The notes under the pieces are model-generated. The model was given only the letters and a program-made list of their open reading frames with translations. It made no database searches and was not told where the DNA came from. This document shows, one piece after another, positions 1 to 13,331 of a stretch of DNA of 64,000 bases. Origin of the DNA: Campylorhamphus procurvoides. Taxonomy: Eukaryota; Chordata; Aves; Passeriformes; Dendrocolaptidae. The stretch's first letter is position 1, and each line of letters begins with the position of its first letter. The stretch is from the NCBI GenBank assembly GCA_013396655.1, contig WBMV01005054.1, positions 680,934-744,933 on the forward strand, read 5' to 3'. The position numbers and the translations under genes are program-made.

Positions 1-417
1 GGATAGGACAAAGTTAGAACATCATCAATACCCTGGTTTACAGCCTCATGTACCCCTCTTTTCCAAGGCTCTCAGAGAAGACCTGCCTCAAATTCCTACA
101 CCTTGTGCACTGCTTTTTCACTCTGAAGGAAAATTTTTCTTTACTTTGCTTTTTTTCAGCCCTTTCAGGTCTGTCCTGGAACTGTCTGAAATTTTCTGTG
201 GCAGAACTAAGTAAAATAGGATCCCCATCTGCCTCCTTGTCATCACCAAATGCTGGCAGCAGGTGACACAGATAAAAGAGTGGGGGATGTCATCCTCTCT
301 CCAGCTTCACCAAAACTGGTTTCATCCTGAGGAGAGGTTCAGGAACAAGTCTTGGGTGACATAAAGAAGAACAGGATTTATATGGTAACATGTCCCAGTA
401 TTCCACCTTGTACTCAC
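1..417 (-). other. IL2RB intron (continues off the left edge)
   Basis: This stretch follows the donor at 417-412 and should be intron. I searched both strands for the WSXWS-bearing exon expected next and did not find it. Nothing else recognisable is present. Confidence 0.6.
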
Positions 418-566
418 CTCCCAGGATTGACTTGTGTTTCGGTACCGCACTTGGTATTCCCGCTCCCCATTCAAATAGTGAGAGGAAATATTCAGGCTCC
501 ATGTTAAGTTGGAGGTATTTTCAGTTATGTTAACCAGATGAAGATTTACTGGAGGCCTCAGCTTTA
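418..566 (-). CDS. IL2RB: IL2RB exon, first half of cytokine-receptor domain 2
   Basis: The acceptor is ctctttccag and the donor GGGAG|gtgagt. The exon is 149 bases, entering in phase 1 and leaving in phase 0. It encodes KLRPPVNLHLVNITENTSN followed by LTWSLNISSHYL and ends YRNTSQSWE. Three N-glycosylation sequons occur in a row (NIT, NLT, NIS), with another at NTS. The Trp-Glu end matches mammalian IL2RB (HTWE). The next exon, which should hold the WSXWS motif, is not found between 1 and 417. Confidence 0.85.
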
Positions 567-3500
567 CTGGAAAGAGAGAACGAGTAGGGCTGATATCTCC
601 ATTCTGTCCACAACAGGACTGCACATCAAGCCCCACGACAGCAGGGCCTATGTCTGGCTGTGCTCACCAATACTAGCCAGCCACAGGCTCATGAGAGAGT
701 TGGTGAATTCACCCTCTCTGTTCCTTCTTTTTCCCCACTGTCACTGACTGCAAAAGACCTGTTGCCTCTGGACTGCATTAAAGGCAGCTTCTCCTTGAGC
801 TTGTGAGAATGGCCCCGGCAGTCAGTGCAATTAGTCCATGTGGCCAAGCATCCTATTTTGTAGGGGGAATCCACGAGCCAGTTGTAAGGATAGGAATGGA
901 GCATGGCTGGGGAGACAGCTGCTTCCCAGCTGCTCTTTCAGAGAGCTACAGCTGCAGGGGATGGAGTTACATGGACTGTCTAGGCTGATCTTTCCTGATC
1001 CTTGACTCCAGCCATGCCATCTTGTGCCTCATTTTGCAGCAGCTCTATTGGACATCTCCTTGAGACAGGTAAGTTCACGCATCCAGCAAAAACATGTCCC
1101 AGGCAGATGCTTTTCTTTTGGATTAGTGAGTGGAATCCTTTCAGCAAAGATTAATGCATGCCAAAGCTGGATTAAAGAAGGGTGGAAGCACACATCTAGT
1201 AGGGGTGGCAGAGGAAGAGCAGCAGGACTCCTTCTTGCAGCACACATTTTTTGGGAGGAAAGCTGAGCTGTTATTGCCTTTTTGAAGCCAAAACTTAGAG
1301 TGAAAAGTGCTCTCATTTAACAGTGTCCCAGATACAGGGCAGGACAGGATGTGACTGGTATGACATTGCATGATAAAGGTACAAGTGGCAGGAGTCAGCG
1401 TGGTTCACCTGTGCTTATTGTAGCAGGGGACAAGCAAGCCACAAGCTTAAAATCATCTATGGATATTGCATAGGGGTAGATGGAGAAGAGAAATTAGCAA
1501 TCCTTTCACGGGGAAGCTTCAGAGACTGGAAAACAAATGAGTACTCACTATTTGCAAGTGGACTGAAATTTTCTATTTGCACAGGTATAGACTTATTATC
1601 TCCAATCCAGCAATGGACAGACATTGCAAGACGGTCTGAACTGGTGAAGCATTGAGTCTGCAAGGAAAATTAACCACTAGTGACCATGAAGCCTCATGAA
1701 TAAGCATTCAAATTTCAAAGCATGGCCTATGTATAAGATCCTTAGGAATACTTGACAATAAGTATGGGAGATCGTTGTGGCTGAAAGGCATAAACCTCAG
1801 TGGTTAGTGAGGAACCAAAGATTTATACTACATGTGGTTGGATATTTTTTGTGTATTGGCAGGAAGGGCACAAAATAATGTGATATGCTAGTTTGCCAAG
1901 ATTCCTGTATGTGCTGACTAAGCAGGAAAAAAGTTACTCTCTCTGAGTGACATTTATTGAGAAAAATTATTTCTACTAAATACTTCTATGTTCACTAAGA
2001 TTGAAACCACATTCGTATTAAATGTTACACTTGAAATGCAATGATACTGAAGGGCCACATGCATCATACGGTATTGAATAAGCAATAGGGAAATTAGCTT
2101 GATTAGAAAGAAAAGATTTTGGAATTATTTACCAACCCTGCAATTTGTCTTTCTGCATGATATGCAAATGTAAGAAAGCTTGTCTGTCATTAGAACTGGT
2201 TGTGACTTTATCAATAAGGAGAATTAGCTCATATTTGGGTGGGTATTTTCTGAAATCACAGGGACTGCAGTAACTCTGGATATGATTGAAGGAAGTACAT
2301 AATGATTCTAGAATAGATTGATTTAAATTAAAAATAATAGTTAGAAGGTTTGCATCACAATTAATTCCAGTAATGTGTTGCTTTTGTATCTTGCATTTGA
2401 CACATCTAACCAGACTTCACAGTAGTTAACGATCTGGAAAATTATATTGACCTCTTCAAGGAAACTGAGGTCAAGGGAGGACTTCAGAGCTGGTGGTGAT
2501 GTCCATCCCTCCTCAGAGGAAGGGACTAGGGCCAAACCCACATAACTGAGACACGGGACACGGCATATGATCTGTCTGTCCTGCACCTCTTCTGCATGGT
2601 TAGGACACCATGGCCCAGCTCACAATGAAGCCAATCCCTCCTGCAGTAGAACCCACAGGAGCAATGCACACCAACAGTGCCCAACACCAAGCTCAACTCC
2701 AGTACTGAAGTCAGGGATTAGGTTTGGGCTTTTTATACTGCTCCTGAGCATCACATTGTTTATACACCCAAAATACACATACAAATCCTTTCCACCTTGT
2801 CATTACCCAGGACATCCCAGATGAATTACTCACATTACTGTCTTGACTGAAGGTCTTGATGCATCTCCTCAGTCCTGTCCCATGTTCTGCCTTGGGTAAT
2901 TCACAGTCCTTCTTGTCTTTTTGGGGTAAGGCAGGTAATCTGGGATTAAAGCTAAAGAATTCCAGTGAGCTGGGGAGGTTGTTTTGTATTTAATCAAACA
3001 TTCTGTAACATGTAATCATACATGTGATTCTATATTAAGTCAGAGCATTTTGCATCCCAATATTTGCTAAAAAGGTTACCCTTCTTGCTCTCCCCACTGC
3101 ATCACTCAAACAAATTTTATGTGCTGGTACATGGAAAGTCAATGCATTCCAGTTATTTCAAGCCAATGATAATGGTAGCCAGTTTCAAAGACTTTACAAA
3201 ATCCTCTTCCTATCCTCTCTGCATCCTGTTGATATCAGAGGGCATGATGACCCCAAACACACCCGCTGTCCACAACTACACCAACACAGTCCTGGAAGAT
3301 GGGTGTCTGTTTCAGTCCCTCTAGGATTTACAGGTCTCCTTCAAGCCATTGACAGTGCTGTAGGATCTCAGATACTGAGATGTACCTTCTGAATGAGGTC
3401 ACATCCCAGTCAGTCAGGACCATACATCACACTTGGCTGCATTACACCATGACCCCCCTTCTACTCTGACAGGTGTGGCTGGACAGCCCAAACTGAGCTA

Positions 3501-4982
3501 TGGTATGACAGGTGACATGGTGGGAGAGCATCTGTAGAGCTAATGGGGGTATCTGACTGCGATGTCTGCTCCAGCTCTAAGGTCAGATCAGGCCTGGGAC
3601 TTGCTGAGAGTGGGGAGAGGTGTTGTCCTAGGGCCCTGGTCAAACCATGGCAGTTTCAAATCCAGCCCAAATTCCAACCCCAGCCTCTGTGATTCACACC
3701 GATGGAGCAACAAAAACATTTTAACTTTCTAGGTCCATGCACCAGGCCACAGGATATATTTGCCCATCTAACCCCATTGGAGGTGACTCTATGACAGTCA
3801 CAAGTAAACCACACGCTTCCAGAATCACACTGAGCCTCCCCTGATGATAGGTACCCAGGGATGTCCTGGGGTAGGCTGGTAAGCCTCTTGGCTAGAAATG
3901 TCCTATTTGGAGATAACAGAGACTCAGCCAGTCCCCACTGCAGTACTGGCCACACCTCCCCTCTGCTGGGAGGCACATGAGAGAGGAAAACATCTTGAAC
4001 TGAGAGAGATGAAAGGGCCAGAGGACAGAAGGGAGACAATATTTTCCTTCATTTGTTGTTACTCCAGTGCAACATTGCAGCTCTTCCTGGCAATGGGCTA
4101 ATGGCCTCTGTATAACTTCAAATCCACCCTTCTCCACCCCCATCTCTATACATTCTCCTTTTCCATTGAAAATGCCTTTCAGTCCAGAGGGTGGCTACCA
4201 TGGAAGAGGGATCTTTTTAAAAATGAAACACAGATAAAGCCATGGAGCTGGAAGATGGCTTGCGACTGTCACACAGCAAAGACTGAGCAGTGGCTGCCAG
4301 CATCTCAGCCCACATGGGTTAGAGACAAGAGTTCAAGAAAAAGCACCTCAGCTCTGTGACTCCACTACATGTGGCCTGGGGTGGGGGAGCCTACATTTTT
4401 GTTAAGTGGCATTGCCTTTCCTTGGCTTCTCCAGTCACCCACCTGTCACAAAAACCTTGATTTGATAAAATCTCCAGCTGACATGGTGCTGCAACCAGGT
4501 CCCTGCTTGGTTTCCAGTCGCAGAATAGAGCTGCCCGTGAGTCATACCAACAAGTTAGGCTGGAAGTGCCTGCCAGCAGAGAAGAGGTGGACAGCAATAT
4601 GGCTCAATTAGAAATGATGCTTGGCATTAGCTATCACCCGGAACAATTCTGCCCTGTCCCAAACTACAGATGGACTCCTCTGCTGGGTAACTACAACAAA
4701 TAAGAAAGGCAGAGCCAATCACTTCTCTATGTCCTTGGAGGCAGATGCGTTCATAAGAGACCTGTAACAATTGCAGCCTCCTCTGGCTGTGTGTTACAAA
4801 AAGAACATTGCACAGTAACCTACCGTGGCACGCACACACCTCCAGCTGACTCCCCTCCCTGCTCACCTGGCTGCCTCGGATTAAAGGAATTGCTTCTTAC
4901 CTTGTGCTGAGTCTGATGCCCGCAAGGGAGGCATGAGGCTGAACAGGCAGAGGTGAGACAGGAGCAGCAATGAGGGCTTCAT
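418..4982 (-). CDS. IL2RB: Interleukin-2 receptor subunit beta, 5' half (partial gene, 4 exons seen)
   Basis: IL2RB is the type I membrane cytokine-receptor chain that binds IL-2 and IL-15 and signals through JAK1/STAT5. I see four coding exons on the minus strand, read 4982-4901, 4569-4395, 1657-1549 and 566-418. They encode a Leu-rich signal peptide, the first fibronectin-like domain with its Cys pairs (LTCWYDS...LFCDW, then PCQLEI), and the start of the second domain (IKLRPPVNLHLVNITENTSN). Phases join cleanly between exons 1-2 and 3-4. The junction between 4395 and 1657 does not join in frame with the obvious sites, so a small exon may be missing or a splice site misplaced. The WSXWS, transmembrane and cytoplasmic exons lie beyond the left edge. 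The name rests on domain similarity to IL2RB plus the adjoining C1QTNF6-SSTR3-RAC2 order. IL2RG and IL21R would have the same fold but not this neighbourhood. Confidence 0.88.
1549..1657 (-). CDS. IL2RB: IL2RB exon, second half of domain 1
   Basis: The acceptor ttttccttgcag and donor AAATA|gtgagt are both strong. The exon reads TQCFTSSDRLAMSVHCWIG and then VQIENFSPLAN. This matches the end of mammalian IL2RB domain 1, where the segment ends in DFKPFEN before the second domain. It leaves in phase 1 and its last base completes Ile with the first two bases of the exon at 566. It must be entered in phase 0, because the +1 frame hits a stop within the exon; this conflicts with the phase-2 exit of the upstream exon. 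Confidence 0.8.
1658..4394 (-). other. IL2RB intron, 2.7 kb
   Basis: The stretch lies between the two exons of receptor domain 1. It is AT-richer than its surroundings around 1,700-2,350. I see no recognisable coding exon, although the reading-frame mismatch of the flanking exons suggests a short exon could be hidden here. Confidence 0.5.
4395..4569 (-). CDS. IL2RB: IL2RB exon, first half of cytokine-receptor domain 1
   Basis: The acceptor is ctgctggcag and the exon enters in phase 1. It encodes GTSSLTCWYDSRAALFCDW and continues to PCQLEILSNQ and ERQCHLTK. The Cys...Cys-x-Trp pair is the hallmark of class I cytokine receptor domain 1 and matches the mammalian IL2RB pattern CFYNS...SCVW. The ERQCHL segment aligns with the mammalian position of the later Cys. 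The proposed donor (AAAAT|gtaggc, phase 2) is weak and is immediately followed by an in-frame TAG. A stronger donor-like site, CAG|gtgggt, lies about 40 bases earlier. The 3' edge is therefore uncertain. Confidence 0.75.
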
Positions 4983-4998
4983 CTGTACTGGTGACACA
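4901..4998 (-). CDS. IL2RB: IL2RB exon with start codon and signal peptide
   Basis: On the minus strand an acceptor (ccctctttcag) is followed by 16 bases of 5'-UTR and then ATG at 4982-4980. The coding part is 4982-4901 and reads MKPSLLLLSHLCLFSLMPP and on to the donor CACAAG|gtaaga. Met-Lys followed by a Leu-rich core is a classic cleavable signal peptide. The exon ends in phase 1 and joins the next exon as Gln-Gly-Thr-Ser-Ser-Leu-Thr-Cys. No in-frame upstream ATG lies in the exon. The non-coding first exon and the promoter, further right, were not located. Confidence 0.85.
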
Positions 4999-7900
4999 CT
5001 GAAAGAGGGAAGACACCCCCACAACACAGTTCAGCAATGTAAGTTAGGAAGATGCCAAGATGTCATCTCACAGGAGGCATCCACTGTCCTAGGGTAGGAC
5101 TCAAAGCCACTGCCAATCTTCTAGGCTCAGAAACTCATATGCCTTCCAGTCTGGAGACTGTGTTTTTCCCTCAGCACCTCATTGCTTTCCTGCCTTGGGT
5201 GCTTTGCTCAGCAGTGAAATTGTCTGCAGGGCAGCACAGACAGGCTGTTTGCAGTAATCATGCCTTCTGAAAACATGTGAGTGAGTGCACAGCAGACCGC
5301 GTGTGTTGTTTCAGGCTGCTTGCTGACTCAGGTAGAGAGTGCTGCCTTGGTTGCGCATGGCTTGTGCTTTGAAGAGCTTCTTTTTTTGGTAAGCCCTAAG
5401 GCTGAAATAACTAGGTGCTCGCTGAGTAAGAGGGGTCTCTGGATGCAACTGACAGAAGTTAGCTGTAGAGCCCGTGGCTTAGGAGGCAGATTTTGAATAG
5501 CATATTTGGGACAGGGGCGGAAATCAGGGAGAAGAAACAGTTTACTAGGTTCTAGAAAGTCAAAGCTTTAACATATCAAAATGTATTACATAGTCATGCA
5601 CAAACTTTGCACCATTCTTGCCAAACAGACCTTGCTCTGCCTTGGAAGGAGTCATGCTTTTAGGTGTATCAGAAAATTTGGGCTTTGCAATTAGGAAACT
5701 CTGCAGCACCACTGATCCATCCGTGGCACCCAGGGAGCCTTCTCGTCATACAAAGCCTGTACAATCATGCTCCATATTAGACCGACTGGGCTTATGGACT
5801 TCTCATCCAAACGTTTCTCTCTCCCCATCCACCTCAACACCCGTGCCTTGAGATCTGCCTCTGGCCCCTGAAGCAGGAACCACCCTCATCTCTCACCAAG
5901 CCTGGAGCCCAGTAGACCTGAGCAAAACAAGTTGGAGTCCCGCTGGACCTTGCTGGGACTGCCAAAGGAGTGGGAAGAGAGGGGCATAATACCAATTCCC
6001 CTTGTGATAAAAGATTAGGTTCAGAGGAATAAAAACATGACGACAACACATTAGCAGACAAAAGGGAGAGAAAGCGGGTGGCGTGGTTGTGAGATGTGGG
6101 GTATGATTTGAGCAGATTGTGGAGAGACAGGGAGATAAAGATATGCTCAGCCCTCCCCAACGGCAAGATTCAGTTTGTCAGACTGAAACTCCTTCTAAGA
6201 CGCTTTTCAGATCAGCCACCCCCATGTGGGAGAGAGCTGGCATTGCCCCCTTTACCTTCCAGTTCCAGTCATCAAGCGGTCCAGACAAAGGGAGTGCCTG
6301 AGGTCCTGAGGTTGGGTGGAAGCAGATGTTGAATGTCAATGGGAATGGTGAGGGGGAAAAGGGAGGGATGAAGGCAGATATCCTAGCTCAGTGCATGTCC
6401 ATGAGAGGGGAGGTGCCTCCAGCCCAGTAGTTGTGCTCCAACGCTGTTCCTCTCATATGTGTCTCTCTCTGTCTTCTCCCTCTCACCTTTGCACAGGAAG
6501 CTGTTGCTTGCTCGCCTTGTCAGACTGAGACAAGGCCCTGAAGTATCGAAAAGGCTAGCGAGGCCAAGAATAAAAAGCCCCAAACCACGTCCTACTTCCT
6601 GCTGGTAAAGCAATAGGTGCAGAAACAAGGGTGGAGGGGTCAGGTGTTAGCTTGCAGAGCTCAGATATACTGGGACCAGTTTCAAACCATTGCTGGGAGG
6701 CAAAAGAGTGAGCAAAAAGGACCTGTCCTCTTGGGACACTGGCAAGAGACCGATAGCTTCCTCTTTCTGACACTCAAACGATCACTCATCTCACTCTCAG
6801 GGTCTGCTCAAGTTTACAGATCACTTTGAAACTGGGGACAGGAGTCTGTATACAGTAGAAATACAATGGACCACTTTGTGAAATAACTTGAGCAACACCA
6901 GAATGAAACCAGACTCCACATCAGTGCCCCAGTTTCAGAGGATCCATCCTGCTTCAGAGGGGAAGTGGAATGAGAGCAGTGCTGAGTGTGAACAAGTTTG
7001 AGGCACACCCTCACACTTGCAGATGGTGTGACACCACAGGAACATCCATCCCACGGCCTCCCTACCCAGCCAAGCACTCCCTCTCCAACCTGAGCCTCCC
7101 AGCTAGTCCAGACAGGCAATACTTCCCCACAGTAGCTGCAGTGCTTCTTTGGCATGGCCTGTCCATTTAATAGGCCAGACCAGCATGGAAAAAATATTTT
7201 CACCTTCTTCCAAAGCTTCATGTGCCCTCCCTTTTGCAGATAGATAACCCCTTATTTTGCCTTCACGTTTCAAGCCAAGACAGACACACGAATGCAAATC
7301 CACTGCCTGATGGCTACCCAGGTCACAGATAGGTATGGACCTGTTTATGTGTCTCCACACTTGTCTCTTTTTTCCACATATGAATACAATTCTCTGAAGC
7401 GCAGCACATCGCATTTCCTGTCTGGTCTGGGCTGCATGACAATGGTCACTGGTGTGGGGGGGTATCTAACCTCCTCTTAGATATACAGTGGTCACCATAT
7501 TCTGTGCTCCTCACCTTTCTTTCCCAGAGCAGCTCAAGGTCCAAGCTCAGCTCTGGCAAGAAGGTTTTGCTGATCAAAAGTTGCCAGAGGCTAATCTCAA
7601 GTCTCCAGGCAGTTTCTTTTTGAGGACTCTATACACCTGGAGGATGTGACCTCCTTCAACAACAGAGGGATATTTTATTTCAAGTCGTGGAAAAAGGGTG
7701 TGGGAGGAGGATGAGTTTTTAGACACAAGAAACCCAGCCCAGAGACTGGATATCAGAAGATACCAGACCTTAAAAAGAAATAGTGTTGGAGCAAACCAGT
7801 AGTTTGAAGGCATGGCAGAACCATTTTGCAGGAGTCTGCAGTAGTGGATCCTCACAGCTATTTCTGGGAAAGTATTGCAGTTAATGCAGCACCAAGTACT

Positions 7901-10900
7901 TACTTAGCCTTCAGTACTGAGTGCAATACCTCTTTTCATCGCACACAAGGAGCAGGAGTCTCAGAGGTGTCATCTGGATGCTCTTGTTAGTCATCTGAAG
8001 GCCCTTATCATGGTCAGTGTTTGGGAAGACAACTAGGGAATCAGAACCAGTCAGCCTCTGATGAAGAGAAGCATGGAAAAGGATGGGCTGTGTGCTCCCC
8101 TGCTCTGGTAATTGCTACCAGTGTATGTTGCACCTTGGAGACTCTACCAGAGTGGAGAAGTAAAGGCATGGATCATTAGGCCACAGCATGCCTTTCTCAA
8201 GAATTCTTAAAATGAATGCAGCTTTTTCTAGCACAGAAGTCCTCAGCTGAAGCAATGAAGTGTTCTGTGAGTAAGTTCTTGGTATCACCAGTGTTGTAGC
8301 TGCAAAGGAGCACTCACATTAACCATAATTTTTCCTGTTAGAGAAATCTGCATATTCCTTAAGACCAGAGAAAATTTTGGGAAAGCAAGAACACAAAGTA
8401 ACTGTTTTTATTGTTCAGCTTATCAAGAAAAAACTCCACTGATTTCCTTTTTCCTTTTCCTTTTAATTTTTTTTTTTCCAATGTACAAGAATCAGATGAG
8501 ATTGGTCGTGCACTGAGGTACCTGAAATAGTGGAAGAGGAAAACGTAATATGTAGACAATTCCTACAGAAGATGAGTGGTTGCTGCAGTTGGAAAAAAGG
8601 ATTTATCTGGTCAACCACTCACTGGAAATTGTTTTTTCTAGATCCATGTCTCTATGATAGATTCTCATGCAGATTTTCTGCTATTTAGTAAGGACTGATA
8701 TCACACTGAAGACTGAGGCTTCCAGTGGAGAGCCAGAACTCCTCCATTCAGCCAGCCTTGCTTAACAGTAGTAAGGGATATACCTGTTTGTCAAGTGCAA
8801 CTGGAATTGATTGAGCTTTCCAAAATTGTGAAGGGAGAAGGAAAGGTCCGATGGATCAGCTAACAGACAGCCAAATCCCAGTGTGTGGAGACACATACTG
8901 CCTCAGTATATCTTAATTGGAAACACCGTTCACAATGTACTAAAGCAACAACTGTGTGGCATGAATAAAGAAGGGTTTCCTACAGAGGCATGATAATGGT
9001 ATTATGTTCAGACCCTATTTGGCACAGATATACATGCTTGCTATCAGCACAGTTTTTGGACTTGATTGCCCAAGCTGTTGTGCTCCTAAGAATTTGGCAC
9101 TTTTTATCTCCTTTACACCAATATTGTTAGGAATTGTGCCATTTGCAATGTGAGAAGCCAAACAAAACCACATTGTCAGCAACAAATGTGAAGTGTTCTT
9201 GTCATTACCTTCCTGTCCCCATAATGGTGACTGAGATGGGTAAACTCCGTAGTCAGCATTGTTGTTCAGTGTTAAAGTGGCAGGTAAAAGTGTGGTGATA
9301 GAGGTTTGGTTAAAGGTGTTGTTTGAGCCAAATCGGTGTTTCAGTGGCAATGTAAGTTTAAAAAATACTCAAGACTGAGGCATGTGCTTATGCACATTTT
9401 TTTTTACACACAAGCTTATTTTTTACCTCTCATGCTGCTTTCACTGGAGAAGAGCAGCACTGCTGAGACAAGTCCTTTTCAGTTGCATGTCCACGGAGAC
9501 TGAGCAAAATGACAGAGGTGAAGAGAACAGAGACAGTGAATAAGAATGAAGTGTCAAAGTGTTGTGTGGTGTCAAACTACCCCAAAATTCATCATTCCAT
9601 CAGGTGTCATCAGGCTAGGCACATCCCTTCCCTTTGCTGGCTCTCAGCTGGAACCAGAGCACCAGGCTAACTGAGGTGCCTTTCCTGTGGTTTGCAAAGC
9701 ACCCAGCTCACCACGGTGACCTCAATGGAGGGCTCAGTAGATCCATGCTGATGTCCTGTCCACATGGCCCTCTAAAGTGGAGCAGTGGAAAGGGTGCAGG
9801 AGGTGAAGGGATGAGGGCAGAGATGCCCTGATGGATGCCAAAGTTCACTCTCTGACAGGATACACTGTGAAGATCTCTAGATGCTCTGCAAATTATTTTT
9901 GGTACTTTCCAAATAATGTTATTTTAACTATAACCTTTGCATTGAATTTCCTGCCAATAGTAAACGTACGTTTCTCAAAACTATGCCATTGTTCTACATC
10001 TGCAGTTATTTTCTCCTTAAACTGTGGTTCTGCTCTGAAAAAAGTCTGTAAAAATGGCCTTGCAGGAAACCACTGTTTAGTGTATAAGTGAGCTCTTTAT
10101 TAAATTTGTTCACATTACCAATCTAAAAGAGGTTTTGCTTTGCATCAAAATGGCAAACTTGGGCTGACATGAAAGAGGGTTATTGCTGCTACAGACTAAA
10201 CAGTGCCCTCAGGTTAATCTCCATCACTGTGTTTAAGTGGAGAGGCATTTAAGCAATGGAGTCTAAGTTCTGGAATCAGGTACCACAATGAAGTAACCAT
10301 GCTGGGCAGCAAATACCAAGGCTACCTATGCAGATGATGATGTAGATGATATTCCTGCACTTCTTCCCTTCCAGTTTCTCTTCCAGCTTCTGCCCTTCTG
10401 TCCTGATAGACCTGACTGATAAAAGCAGTAGACACCAAATATACACATGAATACACCAAAAAAATGTTCAAAAGTAGGAATTCCCTAGCTCTTTAGGCTG
10501 TAGAAGAACATGGACAAAAGTGGTAGGAAGCTGAGGCATTCACAGGCACTCTCATTTGAGGCAAGTCTGGGGCCACAGGTGGGAGGTGATGGAGGAGGTG
10601 TTCACTTTCACTCCTTGACAGTGATGGTCACAAGGCCCAGAGAAGTGGGGAAACAAGGGTGGGAGGAAAAGCATGCTACTTTCAAGCAGTTTCACTCTTA
10701 GCCTGCCTGGCTGTGAAAATGCTGCTATGAATTCATGAGCAAGAGCATGGGACAGTCACAAGATGCCCCCGCCCAGAGACCTGAGCCCTGGCTTATCATT
10801 ATGTTTGGGTTGAACTAGACAGTGCCAGAATTTTGGTGGGAGGGATAGGAGCCCAGCAGCACAGTCAAACCTTAAGAGAGCTCTTAGGAATGAACCTCCC

Positions 10901-13290
10901 TGATGAACCTTGTGGTGCCACAAGGGCTGCTCAGACTTGGAGTCCCTCCCTAGAGACACAAAAGGAAGACCTGGGCTGTTATCCAGGGCCTGGCATTGTG
11001 TGTCTCTCAGTACCCTTAGACTCAGCAACATGAAGGCCAGTTTCTACACCCTTGTCTGAGCCTGTGGATGTGGTGCATGAGGCACAGCAAGCATTTGAGC
11101 CACAGCAGTGTGGCTCTGTCAGCTTAACTGTGGTGCCTGTGTGTGCAGATGGTCTTCTCCTGGTGCACCTGCAATGGAAAACTCAGAAGTGGGAACTGGA
11201 AGGAAGGTGTCATACCCATGGGACTATCAACATATATGTGCAGCTCTCACATCCTCTCTGCATCTCAATTTAGGCAGCAGAGAAGGGGACATAAAGAACA
11301 TTTTCCCATCTTCTTCAAAAACAGATTTTCAGACCAGGCAACACAGCCAGCTGTCCACTGCTCACGTCTGTAGGGCCATTATTGACTTCTAGTATTAAAA
11401 CATGCCTATGCAATTCCACAAGTTTTCCTAGCATTGAATGTTAAAGGTGCATGGCTGGAGCTCCTACAGAACTTGCTCACAGACCTGTATTGAAGAGGGA
11501 GGGCCTGTGAAAGTTATATGGTCTACAGGAAGGCAGCACTGGACTGAGAGAATAGCCTTACACCAAACTGATGCCCAAAAAAAGTAATGAGCTGAATGCT
11601 GGCTGATTTGCTATTCAGCATCAGTGACTGCCCTCATCCTTGAGGGAAATCATTACCTTGTCACTGGGCAGTCTTGAAGAGATAAAGCCCTGCTCTGTTT
11701 TTCAACCTGCCAATGTGTTACATCTCTCTCTATTTAAAGTTAGAGGGTACAAATGCTTGACAAGCCTAATATGAAGAAATGATGGCTTCCAGACCTAATA
11801 AATTGAGAAGAATTCAGAAATTTATTGTACATTCAAAACTGCTTGGAGACAAGACATGAAACTGTAAGGAGATTCTTGAGAATAAACCCTCAGGTACTTT
11901 GATTAGTGAGGCTTGGTCCCAATTTAATCACATTTCCCTTCCTACTCTAGAGGAAAAAATCATTACATCCACCACCCCCATTCTGCTCAGTGCTCTCCTT
12001 GATTCTCCTTTTTCTTCATCTCTTTGCCTGAGCAGTTTCTAGAAAGGGAGTTAATTAGATTGTTGATTTTGTTTTAAAATATGCTTGATGATGTCATGCT
12101 TAACCAATGGCCAACCTCCTGCTCCCCCTTAAGCCCTTATGGGGGTTACTGATTTGTGACTGCAGCAATTATTAACTTTCATGTCATTAAAATGCCTGAA
12201 CAGAAATTACTTGTTGGAAGGCAGCTTCCTGTCTCCTTACAGGTCGCTGCTTAGGAACTGCAGTCCTGTTTCTCCCCTGGGCTCAGTCAGGAGAGCCATT
12301 TTTCCCTGCTCTGTGGTTTCAGAGGTTCAGCTCTCCCCCCATTTGCGCTCTAGCGTTGCTGCTCCTACCTTGGGAGGCAAGAAGGTATGATGAAAAAGGC
12401 ACAACCAGTGTGCCTGGATGTAAGGAATGGAAGAGAAGGGTGATGTTCAGGTCCATCACCTGACTCAAGGACTTGAGGGCACTTCACTCTCCCAAGTGAA
12501 ACAGGTCAGCCCAAAGTGCTCCTCAACCCTCTTCAGAGACCACCTCTGACAGGGTTTCCGCTGTGGGCTTGCTCCTCTAGGGACTTTCCTCCTAGGGAGC
12601 CTGCTCTGAGGTGAACTGCCTGTAGCACAGTGGCTCTGCAGCTTGATGAGGCTTTTGAGTATGACTGCACACAATTGAAAAGCCCATTTTCTTACTATAG
12701 GTAGACAAGACTGCTTGCTAGTGGAGACTGGTGACAAGACCCTGGGGAAAAATTCAAGACCACCACTTGGAAAAAACACCAAGCAGTATGGGCATTATTA
12801 TTTTCTCCACTATGGTGGCTGAGGAGCCCGTAGGTGCTCCTTGAGAGATGCAACATATGTGGTGCCTGACAGGTTTATTGCCATAGCACAAATCCCAAGA
12901 CACATCTCACCATATCTGCCCCGTTGGCTGTGCCTCTTTTTGGGAAATGCGATGCAGCAGTCTCAGGGAAAATGGGACTTGGTTCTTTGAGAGAAGGACA
13001 CATGGGGTGTCACTTTTTCCCTCTTCTGTTCCTGACTGACATGCATGGGTAGGAGACAAATGGCCTTTTGAGTATCACCATTCCCTCCTGCTCCAATACC
13101 TCACACACAAGAGGCAGGAAAGGGCACAGAGCATTGAAGCAGTTAATAATTTCATTCCCCCTCTCCCTGCAGGTTCAAAGAGCAATTGTGGCCATGATAC
13201 GGATGAGAAGGCTATTTTAGGCAGGGTGCTGTGCCCCACAGTTGGAAGCGGGCTGTGGGGAAAGTCCACGGAGGCACTGCCCTCTGCTTG

Positions 13291-13331
13291 CACCTGTGCA
13301 CACATTTGTGCACACAAACACGTACACACAC
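13291..13331. repeat. Imperfect CA/TG-rich tract
   Basis: The sequence alternates pyrimidine-purine, with gtgcacac units ending in tacacacac. It also explains the Cys/Thr/His-rich open frames predicted across it on both strands. Confidence 0.6.

Noticed and set aside
689..904. Minus-strand frame between IL2RB exons considered as an additional receptor exon
   Set aside because: It contains CLATWTNCTDC but lies between two exons that already join perfectly in phase (1549 to 566), so an exon here would break the frame.
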